This document shows positions 23,661-32,816 of a stretch of DNA of 57,766 nt, piece after piece. The DNA comes from a virus. The position numbers and the translations under genes are program-made. The DNA is taken from IMG/VR virus record IMGVR_UViG_3300046520_000171, positions 1-57,766 of that record; one strand, written 5' to 3'. Every line of letters starts with the position of its first letter. Position 1 is the first letter of the stretch. The notes beneath the pieces are model-generated. The model worked only from the letters and a program-made list of their open reading frames with translations. It was not told the DNA's origin and searched no databases.

Positions 23661-24125
23661 ATGAGCGAGAGCACGGGCCCGCTGACCGGGTCCACAGACG
23701 ACGGGGTGAAGGACTTCACCCGGCAGCACGAGCGGATCAGGTTCCGCATCGACGGAGACCTGTTCGAAGCGGCGCGGGCGCTGCCCGGTAAGACGCTGAC
23801 GGAGTTCGCGACCCGCTTCGAGACGATCGGCGCCATGCCGGTCGGGGCGCAGGTGGACGCGATCCTGGACGCGCTCGGGCTGGTGCTGCTCCCCGACTCC
23901 GCCGCGGCGGTGGCCAAGCGGCTGGGGGATCTGGAGAACCCCATCGAGCTGGAGCAGGCCAGCGAGGTCATGATCTGGTTGCTGGAGAAGTACGGGCTGC
24001 GCCCTACACAGCCGTCCTCGAACTCTGCCGGTGGGCCGGTCAGCCCGGTATCTGGCACGAACTCGACGGACGTTCCGCAGCTTCCGGCACCGACTTCGCC
24101 TACCTCCCCGCCGACCGGTTCCTGA
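23661..24125 (+). CDS. Tail assembly chaperone, short form (G)
   Basis: A 154-residue protein directly before the tape measure gene, where tail chaperones lie. It has an acidic N-terminus, a helical middle (LTEFATRFETIGAMPVGAQVDAILDALGLVLLPD, IELEQASEVMIWLLEKYG) and a Ser/Pro-rich end that looks like an out-of-frame tail. A second coding frame (-1) opens in this region and continues to the tape measure start, the usual G/GT arrangement. ATG at 23661 has no strong ribosome site; GTG at 23607 is possible. Confidence 0.75.
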   Translation: MSESTGPLTGSTDDGVKDFTRQHERIRFRIDGDLFEAARALPGKTLTEFATRFETIGAMPVGAQVDAILDALGLVLLPDSAAAVAKRLGDLENPIELEQASEVMIWLLEKYGLRPTQPSSNSAGGPVSPVSGTNSTDVPQLPAPTSPTSPPTGS

Positions 24126-24349
24126 ACCTGGTCTACGCGGAGATGCTCCAGCGGGTGCGGGTACACGAGGGCCAGAGCGCGGAGGACGCGCGGAAGGTCC
24201 TGGACAGCATGCTGTCCGTGGCCGGCTGGGCGGTGCCCGGCTCCGGCCCGAAGCGTGTGAAGCAGCGTGACCCGAAGGCACCGTGGTGGTGGACCGATGA
24301 GGAAGACGCGTCGGACTCCTTCCTCAAGGCGATGGGGGTGAGCCTGTGA
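24002..24349 (+). CDS. Tail assembly chaperone, frameshift extension (T)
   Basis: The -1 frame relative to the G gene codes for TAVLELCRWAG, then FAYLPADRFLNLVYAEMLQRVRVHEG and PWWWTDEEDASDSFLKAMGVSL, clearly protein-like and ending at the tape measure GTG. No start codon with a ribosome site lies at its beginning. It is therefore probably made as a G-T fusion by a -1 ribosomal frameshift near 23985-24025. I see no canonical XXXYYYZ heptamer there, so the slip site is unresolved. Confidence 0.7.
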   Translation, partial: PYTAVLELCRWAGQPGIWHELDGRSAASGTDFAYLPADRFLNLVYAEMLQRVRVHEGQSAEDARKVLDSMLSVAGWAVPGSGPKRVKQRDPKAPWWWTDEEDASDSFLKAMGVSL

Positions 24350-27141
24350 GCGAGCAGATCGGCGAAGCCCATATCGAAGTCGATATGGACACCACCCCGG
24401 CGCAGCTCGCGCTGCGAGAGTTCAGCCGGGACGCGAACAACCGCCTGCACGACATCCGGGGCCGGTTCGTCGCGGAGGGCCAGCAGATCTCCCGCTCGCT
24501 GGAGAGCACATCCCGGGACACGGACCGTTTCGGCCTGTCTCTGCGGGGCCTGGGCGTGTCCCTGGGCCCGCTGGCAGGGATCCTGGGCAAGACCGCCCTG
24601 AGTGTCGGCAGCATCGGCGCAGCGGCGGGCACAGCGCTGCCCCTGATCGCATCCGTGGCCACGGCGCTGGGGCAGATCGCCCCGGCCGGAGCCGTGGCCG
24701 TACCGGCGCTGCTGGCGGTCACCCAGGCCACCCAGACCATCAAGCTCGGCATGATCGGCGTGCAGGACACGGTGACTGCTGCTTTCGACACCAGCGCGGC
24801 GGGGGCCAAGAAGTTCCAGGCAGGTCTGGACAAGCTGGCTCCGTCCGCCAGGGAGTTCGCCCTCACGGTGAAGTCCCTGGTACCCGCGTTCACCGACTTC
24901 CAGCAGAGCATTCAGCAGCAGCTCTTCACCGGGCTGTCCGCCGAACTGACGAAGCTGTCCACGTCCGTCCTGCCGGTGCTCCAGACCAACCTGACCGCCA
25001 CGTCCGGGATCCTCAACAAGGTCGCCCTGAGCACAGCAGGGGCAGCAGCCCAGCTCGCCACGGACGGCACCCTGGGCAAGGCGCTGGCCGGGGCCAATAC
25101 CGGGCTGACGAACCTGTCCGGGATCCCGGCGCTGGTCGTCACCGGGCTGGGCCAGCTCGCCACCGCAGCGGCCCCGGCGTTCGACCGGATCACCCAGGCC
25201 GCGGCCGGCGCCGCTACGTCGATCTCGGACAAGCTGAGCAAGGCGTTCGCCTCGGGCGGTCTGGAAGACGCGATCAACACCGCGATCGATGTCCTGTCCG
25301 GGCTGGGGGACATCGCGGGGAACGTCTTCGGGATCCTGAAGAACGTCCTGGGGGCGGCGTCCACGGGCGGGGCGGGGCTGTTCCAGGTGCTCACGTCCAT
25401 CACCCAGACGTTGCAGGACGCCACCGCGACCAAGGGGTTCCAGGACGCGATAGGCGCCCTGGTGCAGACCATGGGCGTGGTGGCGGACACAGTGGGCCCG
25501 CTGCTGGGCCAGGTGATCGGCGTCCTCGGGCCGGTGTTCGTGGCCCTGGCCGGGCCCGTACAGACCCTGGTGCAGGCGCTGGGCGCCGGGCTCACCCCGA
25601 TCATCACCGGTCTCGGTCCGGTCCTTGAGGGAACCGCCCAGGCCATCGGCGCGATGGTCGTCGCGTTCGCCCCGCTGCTCCCGATCCTCGGGGACCTGAT
25701 CGCGTCCCTGCTCCCCCCGCTGCTCCCGGTCCTGGACACGATCACCCAGGCGTTCACCGACGCGGCTCCGCTGATCGTCCAGCTCGGGGACGCCTTCGTG
25801 AGCGCCCTGGTCCCCGCGATCACATCGCTGACCCCGGTCATTTTTCCGCTGCTGGACGTGTTCACCCAGCTCACGGCCCAGCTCCTGCCGGTGCTGTCCG
25901 ACCTGATCGTTCAGCTCCTGCCGACCTTCACCGCGTTCGTGTCGGCGGTCGCAGGGGTAGCCCCCCAGCTCACGCCGTTGATCGCCCAGATTCTTCCCGT
26001 GCTGGCGGACCTGTTCGTCCAGTTGCTGCCGTCCATCGTCCAGGTGTCCACCGCGATGCTCGGTCTCACCACCGCGCTGCTGCCAGTGATCGGACTGCTG
26101 GCCCAGGCCGTTTCCTTCGTGCTTCCGATCATGTCCCAGTGGGTCAGCCTGATCGCGTCGGTGGCCGCTGTCCTGGTGGGGGTGCTGGCCGGGGTCATCA
26201 CGAACATCGTCATTCCGGTGATCAACACCCTGGTCGCACTGTTCTCCGGGGACTTCTCCGGGGCGCTGCGGGGCCTTGGGTCCCTGTTCACCGGGATCTG
26301 GAACCAGATCGCCACCACGGTGAGCAGCGTGGGCGGCCTGGTCCGTAAGGCCGTCGACACGATCATCGGCATCTTCCGGTACCTGTACGACACGCTGGTG
26401 GGGCACAGCATCATCCCCGACCTGGTCAACCGGATCATGTCCCTGTTCACCGGGCTGGGGGCGTTCCTGTCCGGAGCCGTCGGACGGATCCGCAGCACGC
26501 TGGTGGGGGCGTGGAACTCGATCGCCTCCGCCACGTCCACCGCCTTCAACCGGGTGCGCACCGCGGTCTCCGACGCGATCGGGGACGTGGTGCGTACGGT
26601 CAGCGGACTCAAGGGCCGTATCACCGGGGCGCTGGGCAACGTGGGCTCGCTGCTGTACAACTCCGGCCGGTCCCTGATCTCCGGGTTCATCAGCGGTATC
26701 AAGTCCATGCTGGGGTCCGTCGGCAGCGCGGCGAAGTCCGTAGTGCAAAAAGCCCGGGACTTCTTCGGGTCCTCACCCGCCAAGGTGGGACCGCTGTCCG
26801 GCAAGGGCTGGACGCTGTATTCCGGCCACGCGTTCGCCTCCGACTTCGCCGCGGGTATCCGGGCCAACCAGTCGCTGGTGGCCAGCGCGGCCGGCCGGCT
26901 GGTCTCCGGCGCCGCTGCGCCCGTCTCGGCCGGGCAGGGTGTTGCATCCCTGCTGTCCTCCACCCGTACCGCCCAGACGGTCACCGCGCAGGCCGCGGCC
27001 CCGAACGTGAGCGTGAACACGTCCGCCCCGCGTGTCACGGTGATGATCGGGAACAAGGTGATCAATGATCATGTGCAAGTGCTGATCGACGACAACAACG
27101 CGACCGTGGCGCGCCAGCTCGCGCAGGGGGTGAGGACCTGA
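24346..27141 (+). CDS. Tape measure protein
   Basis: The 931-residue protein is the longest after the head fusion. It starts with a charged coiled-coil (LALREFSRDANNRLHDIRGRF), continues with many hydrophobic Ala/Leu/Val/Ile/Pro helices (repeated LLPVLxxLxxQLLP-like units at about 440-620) and ends with SPAKVGPLSGKGWTLYSGHAFASDFAAGI, a common tape measure C-terminus. It sets tail length (about 140 nm by 1.5 angstrom per residue) and may help DNA cross the membrane. GTG overlaps the chaperone stop. Confidence 0.92.
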   Translation: MSEQIGEAHIEVDMDTTPAQLALREFSRDANNRLHDIRGRFVAEGQQISRSLESTSRDTDRFGLSLRGLGVSLGPLAGILGKTALSVGSIGAAAGTALPLIASVATALGQIAPAGAVAVPALLAVTQATQTIKLGMIGVQDTVTAAFDTSAAGAKKFQAGLDKLAPSAREFALTVKSLVPAFTDFQQSIQQQLFTGLSAELTKLSTSVLPVLQTNLTATSGILNKVALSTAGAAAQLATDGTLGKALAGANTGLTNLSGIPALVVTGLGQLATAAAPAFDRITQAAAGAATSISDKLSKAFASGGLEDAINTAIDVLSGLGDIAGNVFGILKNVLGAASTGGAGLFQVLTSITQTLQDATATKGFQDAIGALVQTMGVVADTVGPLLGQVIGVLGPVFVALAGPVQTLVQALGAGLTPIITGLGPVLEGTAQAIGAMVVAFAPLLPILGDLIASLLPPLLPVLDTITQAFTDAAPLIVQLGDAFVSALVPAITSLTPVIFPLLDVFTQLTAQLLPVLSDLIVQLLPTFTAFVSAVAGVAPQLTPLIAQILPVLADLFVQLLPSIVQVSTAMLGLTTALLPVIGLLAQAVSFVLPIMSQWVSLIASVAAVLVGVLAGVITNIVIPVINTLVALFSGDFSGALRGLGSLFTGIWNQIATTVSSVGGLVRKAVDTIIGIFRYLYDTLVGHSIIPDLVNRIMSLFTGLGAFLSGAVGRIRSTLVGAWNSIASATSTAFNRVRTAVSDAIGDVVRTVSGLKGRITGALGNVGSLLYNSGRSLISGFISGIKSMLGSVGSAAKSVVQKARDFFGSSPAKVGPLSGKGWTLYSGHAFASDFAAGIRANQSLVASAAGRLVSGAAAPVSAGQGVASLLSSTRTAQTVTAQAAAPNVSVNTSAPRVTVMIGNKVINDHVQVLIDDNNATVARQLAQGVRT

Positions 27142-28058
27142 TGAGCACCCTGGTGGCGACCGCCGACAACGACAACGCGGAAGTCGAGCTGGTCATCGAC
27201 TTCAGCAGCGTCTCGGTGGAGAACTCCTTCACCGTGGTGCGGGTGGAGCCGGACGGGACGGAGCACATCGTTCGGGGCGGGTACCGGTTCGTTGCGTTCC
27301 CGGTCACGCTGGACTACTTCCTCATCGACACCGAGGCCCCGCTGAACACGGCCGTCCACTACCGGGCGTACGAAGACGTGGACGGACTGAGCCCGCTGGG
27401 CAACTCGGTCACCTCCAACACGGTGACGATTGTTACAACTTTCAACTGGTTCAAGGACCCGGCGCGGCCGTGGGCGAACGTCCGGGTGGACCTGTGCCCG
27501 CAGTCCACTCCGTGTACCGACGCCACCGACGTGTCCCTGATCCAGCTCGGCAACAAGACCCGGGCCTCGGACGCGAACCTGATCGGAGTCCTGGACCGGG
27601 AGAAACCGGCGGACATCTGGGCCCGGCGCAAGGGCATCGTCTCCTCCGTCGCCTTCCTCACCCGCAACCTGGACGCGGTGGACTCCGTCTACGATCTGTT
27701 CACCGCAGGCGGTCCGCTGCTGCTCCAGCTCGACCCGCTGTACGGCTGGCCCGACGCGTACTGGCAGCCGGGGGACCTGGCGGAGAACTACACCGGGTCC
27801 AACGACCAGCGGGTGCCGTTCCGGCTGTGGTCGGTGCCGCTGGTGCAGGTGGACCAGCCCTCGCCTGCAGCGGCCGGCCAGGGAACGGTGTGCTCCAACT
27901 GGTGCATCGTGGCGGAGCGGTACGAGACAAGCCAGGATCTGGCCAACACGGGTCTGACCTGGCTGGGCGTGGCGGACTGCACAGCAACACCCGTTCCGAT
28001 CCCGGACGGGTACGGATTCGGCCCGTACGGCTCAGGCCCCTACGGCGATGGAGGCTAA
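27141..28058 (+). CDS. Distal tail protein (Dit-like)
   Basis: The 305-residue protein follows the tape measure with a 1-base overlap, the position of Dit. The N-terminal half is beta-rich (FTVVRVEPDGTEHIVRGGYRF, PLNTAVHYRAYEDVDG, a fibronectin-like pattern). The C-terminal half contains RRKGIVSSVAFLTRN and LLLQLDPLYGWPDAYWQPGDL, then a Gly/Tyr/Pro tail (GFGPYGSGPYGDGG). It should form the hub ring at the tail tip. Confidence 0.7.
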   Translation: MSTLVATADNDNAEVELVIDFSSVSVENSFTVVRVEPDGTEHIVRGGYRFVAFPVTLDYFLIDTEAPLNTAVHYRAYEDVDGLSPLGNSVTSNTVTIVTTFNWFKDPARPWANVRVDLCPQSTPCTDATDVSLIQLGNKTRASDANLIGVLDREKPADIWARRKGIVSSVAFLTRNLDAVDSVYDLFTAGGPLLLQLDPLYGWPDAYWQPGDLAENYTGSNDQRVPFRLWSVPLVQVDQPSPAAAGQGTVCSNWCIVAERYETSQDLANTGLTWLGVADCTATPVPIPDGYGFGPYGSGPYGDGG

Positions 28059-28061
28059 GCG

Positions 28062-29843
28062 ATGATCACTCTTCCCACCATCGGTCAGGACCCCTGGGGC
28101 GCAGACCTCAACGCTGCGCTGGCCAGTCTGCAAGCGCAGATCGGCAACATCGTCAGCGTCACCGACGCCGCGTACGGGGCCCTGGGCGACAACACCACGG
28201 ACGACACCACGGCGATCCAGGCCGCTCTGGACGCGGCTTACACCGACTCCGCCACGGCCCCGCAGGGCAAAACGGTCTTTCTGCCTCCGGGGTCGTACCG
28301 CACTTCGGCTCCGCTGGTCATTCCGCCGTACGTCACGCTGCAAGGCAGCTACGCGATGCGCGGTACCAACATTCAGACATCCCGGATCAAGCCCCTGGCC
28401 AGTTTCTCCGGGGCTGCCATCCTGTCGATGGTGGACGCTGCCACTGGCGGTTACCTGACCACGTCCGAGGGCCAGCGGATCAAGGACGTTACGCTGGACG
28501 GGAGTGTCCTTCCGGGGACGACCAGCGGAGTTGTCGGGACCGGTCTCGTCCACGGGGTCGTCCTGCACAACGTCAGCATCGACCAGGTCACGGACCGGGG
28601 TGTGCAGTCGGTCAGCAACGGGTCCGGGCACCCGTACTCCTGGTACATGGACAACGTGCAGGTCAGCACGGCCACTCTGGACGGGTTCCGGTTCTCCGGC
28701 ATGACCGATACCACGATGATCGGATGCCGGGCCATCGGCTGCGGCAGGCGCGGTTACTACATCGACGGCATGGCCAATAGTTCGTTCACCGCCTGCCGCT
28801 CGGAGTTCGCAGGAGAGCGGGGCTGGTACATCACCGGTTCGTGGGGCACCGGCACCGGGTCGGGTGGAGGGACCTGGCAGGGCTGCTCCACCGACCGCAG
28901 TGTGCAGAGCGGTTTCTACATTGATGCAGCCGGCAACGCCCCGCTGGTCTTCACCGGCACCATGGCGCGCCGCGACGGCTCCGGTTCGACCAGCTCAGGG
29001 TACGCAGGCGTTGCGGTCGTCAGCGCCACGGCCCCGGTGACGCTGAGCGGGCTGACGACGTACCCCGGGGTGAACGACGACGGATCCGGCAACGCGACCC
29101 CCCAGTACGGACTGTCCGTCACCGGGTCCCTTTCGGTCTCCTACGCGGGAGCATCGCTGCACGCGATCACCGCAGGGTTCTTCGACGGAGGCACCAACAC
29201 GCTGATCGGGCGGGGCATCGGCGTACTGGAACGTACGGGGGGCACCGCGTCCCCGGTGGACGTGGTCCGGGGTGTCCAGACATACGGGTCCACCGGTGGG
29301 AGTCTGGCGACGGACGGCCATACCTTCGGTATGGCGCAGCCGGGCAATCACGACCTGATCGCCTGGACGGCGGACCCGGCGCTGGCCCTGGGCAGCAAGC
29401 TGATGATCAACGGGACGGTTTACCTGGCGGGTTTGTTCGTCAGCAAGCCGGTCACCGCGACAAAACTGTTCTGGGGGATCGGCACCGTAGGTGTCACGGC
29501 TACAGCCGGACAGAACTTCATCGGTCTGTACGACTCCACCGGGGCACGTCTGGCGAACGTCGGGATCGACGCCCGGGTGACCACCACCGGGCTGTTCACC
29601 GAGACCATTTCAGTGGCGCTCACGCCGGGCCAGTACTGGGTGGGGATCGTCGTCAACGCGGCGACCGCCCCGCAGATCTGGCGTAGCGGTGACCTCAACG
29701 CGACCGTGACCAACGTGGGTATCCCGACTGCTGCCCGGAAGCGTTTCGCCACCAACGGAACGGCACAGACGTCGCTTCCCAGCCCCATCACCCCGAGCAG
29801 CAACGCGGACAGCCAGTTCACCATCTGGGCGGCGCTCGCCTGA
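28062..29843 (+). CDS. Tail fibre/spike, pectate lyase-like beta-helix
   Basis: The 593-residue protein has the GDNTTDDTTAIQAALDAA and KTVFLPPGSYRTSAPLVIPPYVTLQG signature of pectate-lyase-superfamily tailspikes, followed by about 20 beta-helix turns with aligned Asn/Gly/Asp-rich turns (NVSIDQVTDRGVQSVSNGSG and on). The C-terminal 180 residues (TATKLFWGIGTVGVTATAGQ) form a separate beta-sandwich. It probably binds or cleaves host surface polysaccharide. The encoded N-terminus is short, attaching to the Dit-like product upstream. Confidence 0.8.
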   Translation: MITLPTIGQDPWGADLNAALASLQAQIGNIVSVTDAAYGALGDNTTDDTTAIQAALDAAYTDSATAPQGKTVFLPPGSYRTSAPLVIPPYVTLQGSYAMRGTNIQTSRIKPLASFSGAAILSMVDAATGGYLTTSEGQRIKDVTLDGSVLPGTTSGVVGTGLVHGVVLHNVSIDQVTDRGVQSVSNGSGHPYSWYMDNVQVSTATLDGFRFSGMTDTTMIGCRAIGCGRRGYYIDGMANSSFTACRSEFAGERGWYITGSWGTGTGSGGGTWQGCSTDRSVQSGFYIDAAGNAPLVFTGTMARRDGSGSTSSGYAGVAVVSATAPVTLSGLTTYPGVNDDGSGNATPQYGLSVTGSLSVSYAGASLHAITAGFFDGGTNTLIGRGIGVLERTGGTASPVDVVRGVQTYGSTGGSLATDGHTFGMAQPGNHDLIAWTADPALALGSKLMINGTVYLAGLFVSKPVTATKLFWGIGTVGVTATAGQNFIGLYDSTGARLANVGIDARVTTTGLFTETISVALTPGQYWVGIVVNAATAPQIWRSGDLNATVTNVGIPTAARKRFATNGTAQTSLPSPITPSSNADSQFTIWAALA

Positions 29844-30952
29844 TGCTGACCGCGACTCCAACGTACCGGTCGGTTCTGACCGGTCCGCACAAGCGGTACA
29901 CCACGCTGGACGTGTTCCAGGGCGGGGTGCAGGTCGCGAGCGTCCCCGATCTGACGTTCAGCGCCGGGTCGGTGACCGCGAACCTCACCTCCCGGGTGAC
30001 CAGGTCCGCGTCCCTGACGTTCTCCGACGCGGACTTTCCCGGGGATGTTAACTCGGTCCTGTCCCCGTATCAGAGCGTGATCCGGATCAGCACGGGGATC
30101 CAGTACCCGGACGGGCTGTGGGAGGTCTTCCCGGTCTTCACCGGCCGGGTGTACACCCCGCAGCGCCAGGCGGACGGCACGGTGACGGTCCGGGCGGACG
30201 ACCGCGCGGCCGATGTGGTGGCGTACCGGTTCGAGGCCCCGCAGAACGTGGGCACCTCCACCACGGTGCTCACCGAGATCCGCAAGCTGATCACCCAGGC
30301 GGTGCCCGAGGCCACGTACGGCACGGACGACGTGACCGACCAGAACTCCCCGGCGCTGACCTGGGACGAAGACCGGGGCCAGGCGCTGGACGATCTGTCG
30401 GAGGTGTTGCAGGGCCGCTGGTACTCGCTCGGCAACGGGGACTTCGTGGTGCGCCTGTTCCCCTACGCGCTGGGGCCGGTGGTCTCCGCCATCAGTGACG
30501 GACCGGCCGGACTGCTGTCCACCGCCAACCGCACGCTGACCCGGGACGGGGTGGTGAACTCCGTGACCGTGGTGGCGGAGCGCATCGACGGAACGACCCC
30601 CATCCGGGTGACCGCGCGGAACACGGACTCTTCCTCCCCGACCATGTTCGGGGACCTGTACGGCCGCGTGTCCCAGGTGATCAAGATCCAGACCCCGCTG
30701 ACCTCGTCGGACGCGCAGGCGCTGGCGGTGCAGCAGCTCGCGGCACAGTCGGCTCTTGCGGAGCAGTGGTCGGTGCAGATGGTGCCGGACTCCACGCTGG
30801 AGCCCGGCGACACGGTGCGGCTGAGCTACCGGGGGCAGAGTGCGGACCAGGTCATTGATTCGATCACGTACCCTCTGACCACGGACGGAACGATGAGCCT
30901 GAGCACCCGCTCAGCGATAGCCCCACCGGTCACCGTCGGGGAAGGGACCTGA
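29843..30952 (+). CDS. Tail-tip hub protein (DUF5047-like)
   Basis: The 369-residue protein opens with a beta-rich domain (YTTLDVFQGGVQVASVPDLTFSAGSVTANLTSRVTRSASLTFSD in outline) as in DUF5047 proteins of actinophages. It then has a helical section (TVLTEIRKLITQAVPEATYG) and an oligosaccharide-binding-like C-terminus (EPGDTVRLSYRGQSADQVIDSITYPL). This layout matches gp27/gp44-type baseplate hubs. ATG overlaps the upstream stop. Confidence 0.7.
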   Translation: MLTATPTYRSVLTGPHKRYTTLDVFQGGVQVASVPDLTFSAGSVTANLTSRVTRSASLTFSDADFPGDVNSVLSPYQSVIRISTGIQYPDGLWEVFPVFTGRVYTPQRQADGTVTVRADDRAADVVAYRFEAPQNVGTSTTVLTEIRKLITQAVPEATYGTDDVTDQNSPALTWDEDRGQALDDLSEVLQGRWYSLGNGDFVVRLFPYALGPVVSAISDGPAGLLSTANRTLTRDGVVNSVTVVAERIDGTTPIRVTARNTDSSSPTMFGDLYGRVSQVIKIQTPLTSSDAQALAVQQLAAQSALAEQWSVQMVPDSTLEPGDTVRLSYRGQSADQVIDSITYPLTTDGTMSLSTRSAIAPPVTVGEGT

Positions 30953-30955
30953 GCT

Positions 30956-31501
30956 ATGGACCTGACACCGAACCGGGGGTACGTCTTCCCACAGTGCGAC
31001 CCTCCATTGGTCAAGGATGCGGCGAACGCCCCGGTACAGACCCGCGCGCTGGCGGAAGCGATGGACGCGGACTTCACGACGATCGACACCCTGATCGAAT
31101 CCACTTACCAGCTCCCCACCACGATCCTGCGCATCAGCGCTGCCACTTCCATCTCCAGCGGCGACGACGTGCCGTTCGACGTGGTGGAGTACGACCCGCA
31201 GGGCTGGGCCACCGGGGACACGGTCGCCGCCCCACCAGGTCTTTGGCTCGTCACAGGCTTCGCAGGATCAGTAGCCGGAGTGAACGTGCAGTCCCTGGCC
31301 GTCCAGTTCACCGGAGACGGCTCCGGGTTCTTCCTTCAGGGCACGTCCCCTCCCGCTTCCGGCTTCGGCCGGATGACCGCCAGCGGGGTCACGAACCGGG
31401 TGAGCGGCGCGGCGCTGGGGATGCGGGTCTTCTACTCCGGAACGTCCCCGTCGAATTTCGACAACTGCTGGTTCTCCGCAACCAGGCTGGTGGCTCTGTG
31501 A
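30956..31501 (+). CDS. Minor tail protein, jelly-roll type (paralogue 1)
   Basis: A 181-residue protein with the start MDLTPNRGYVFPQCDPP and a helical linker (ALAEAMDADFTTIDTLIESTY), followed by a C1q/TNF-like beta jelly roll (GLWLVTGFAGSVAGVNVQSLAVQF...RVFYSGTSP). The same short N-terminal plus jelly-roll plan is found in 32232-32801 and 32817-33350. These may be small receptor-binding proteins at the tail tip. Confidence 0.65.
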   Translation: MDLTPNRGYVFPQCDPPLVKDAANAPVQTRALAEAMDADFTTIDTLIESTYQLPTTILRISAATSISSGDDVPFDVVEYDPQGWATGDTVAAPPGLWLVTGFAGSVAGVNVQSLAVQFTGDGSGFFLQGTSPPASGFGRMTASGVTNRVSGAALGMRVFYSGTSPSNFDNCWFSATRLVAL

Positions 31502-32235
31502 TGGCGTCCACGCGCATGGCCAAAGCGGTGCAGTCGGTCACTCCCCGGCCGGGCATCTACCGGGTGGGCACGGTATCCACGATCACCGCCACGACACTGG
31601 ACGTGGTGGTGGGGAGCACGACCATCACGGCCGCGTACCTGGACTCCTACGCCGCTGCCGAAGGGGATCTGGTGGTGGTGGGTAACCAGGACGCGAGCTG
31701 GATCGTGCTCGGCAAGCAGGCGGGGGTGGGGCCCAACCTGGTGCAGAACGGAGGCTTTGAAGCCGACGGGGAGATGCCGGGCGTACCGTCCGACTGGTTC
31801 CTGTACGACGAATCCGGCACCGCCAGCACCCAGGTGCTGCAAGTCACCGACGCCCCGTCGGGGGACTTCGTGCTCCAGATCAATCCGGACCTGTCCGCGC
31901 GCACCACGGTGATGTACAGCCAGCCGTGGGCGGTGGACCCCGGCCAGACGTACGCCCTGTCCGCGTTCGCCGGCGGGGTGGACGACTCGACCGGGGACAT
32001 CGAACTGCACCTGCTGTGCTTCGCCAGCGCCACCGACCTGATGCCCACCACGACCGACAACGTGACCGCGGCGAGCGTCAACGACGTGGGGATCCCGTCC
32101 CCGTACACATCGATCTCCGGCAGCGCGGTGGTCCCGGTAGGCACGGCAGCGTTCGCCCGTCTCGGGCTGCGCTCGGTGCTGGCCTCCGGCGTCGGCATGC
32201 AGTTCGACTTCTGTATTGCCCGGAGGACCGGATGA
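31501..32235 (+). CDS. Minor tail protein with carbohydrate-binding-like module
   Basis: The 244-residue protein has an N-terminal beta domain (GIYRVGTVSTITATTLDVVVGSTTITAAYLDSYAAAEGD) similar to small OB-like tail domains. From about residue 78 it has a module starting NLVQNGGFEADGEMPGVPSDWFLYDE, the classic opening of CBM4/9-type carbohydrate-binding modules. It may anchor the tail tip to cell-wall sugars. Overlaps its neighbours on both sides. Confidence 0.7.
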   Translation: MASTRMAKAVQSVTPRPGIYRVGTVSTITATTLDVVVGSTTITAAYLDSYAAAEGDLVVVGNQDASWIVLGKQAGVGPNLVQNGGFEADGEMPGVPSDWFLYDESGTASTQVLQVTDAPSGDFVLQINPDLSARTTVMYSQPWAVDPGQTYALSAFAGGVDDSTGDIELHLLCFASATDLMPTTTDNVTAASVNDVGIPSPYTSISGSAVVPVGTAAFARLGLRSVLASGVGMQFDFCIARRTG

Positions 32236-32801
32236 CCGCGACGACTGCCAATTTCTCACTCGTTTATCAGACGTTTACCGACCCGGCCGACATCAGTCAG
32301 TCGATCCAGGATCTGGCGGACACCGCGGACACCGCCGTGCAGTCCCTGTACGACGCGCAGGCGATCGGCGCGGCGAAGCCGGCCATGCGCGCGGCGACCA
32401 CGGCCACCCAGTCGATCCCCGACAACACCAACACGAACCTGACGTGGGGCGCCGGGTCGGAGTCGTTCGACAACGATTCGATGTGGGACGACTCGGTCAC
32501 CAACGGCACGCTGGTCTTCACTCATGCCGGGATCTACCTGGTGTCGCTGCGGTGCACCTTCCTGGCGACCGCGTCCGGGGGAGGTGTCCGGCAGATCGCG
32601 TTCACCCATTCCTCACTCGGACTGGTGGCGCGCAATGCCCAGCTCGGCACTGTGTCCGACGGGGCCGTACTCAGTACGGTCGCTGTGGTCCCGGTGTACG
32701 TGGCCGGGCAGACGATGACGTTCCAGGCGCTCCAGACCTCCAGCGCGGCGCTGAACACGGCGACCAAGCAGCTCCAGTCCTTCCGCCTGTCCACACTCTG
32801 A
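32232..32801 (+). CDS. Minor tail protein, jelly-roll type (paralogue 2)
   Basis: A 189-residue protein: N-terminal helix (TDPADISQSIQDLADTADTAVQSLYD) and a C-terminal C1q-like jelly roll with FTHAGIYLVSLRCTFLATASGGGVRQIAF and VPVYVAGQTMTFQALQTSS. Shares plan and motifs with 32817-33350. ATG overlaps the upstream stop. Confidence 0.65.
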   Translation: MTATTANFSLVYQTFTDPADISQSIQDLADTADTAVQSLYDAQAIGAAKPAMRAATTATQSIPDNTNTNLTWGAGSESFDNDSMWDDSVTNGTLVFTHAGIYLVSLRCTFLATASGGGVRQIAFTHSSLGLVARNAQLGTVSDGAVLSTVAVVPVYVAGQTMTFQALQTSSAALNTATKQLQSFRLSTL

Positions 32802-32816
32802 GAGGGAGGGCGAACC

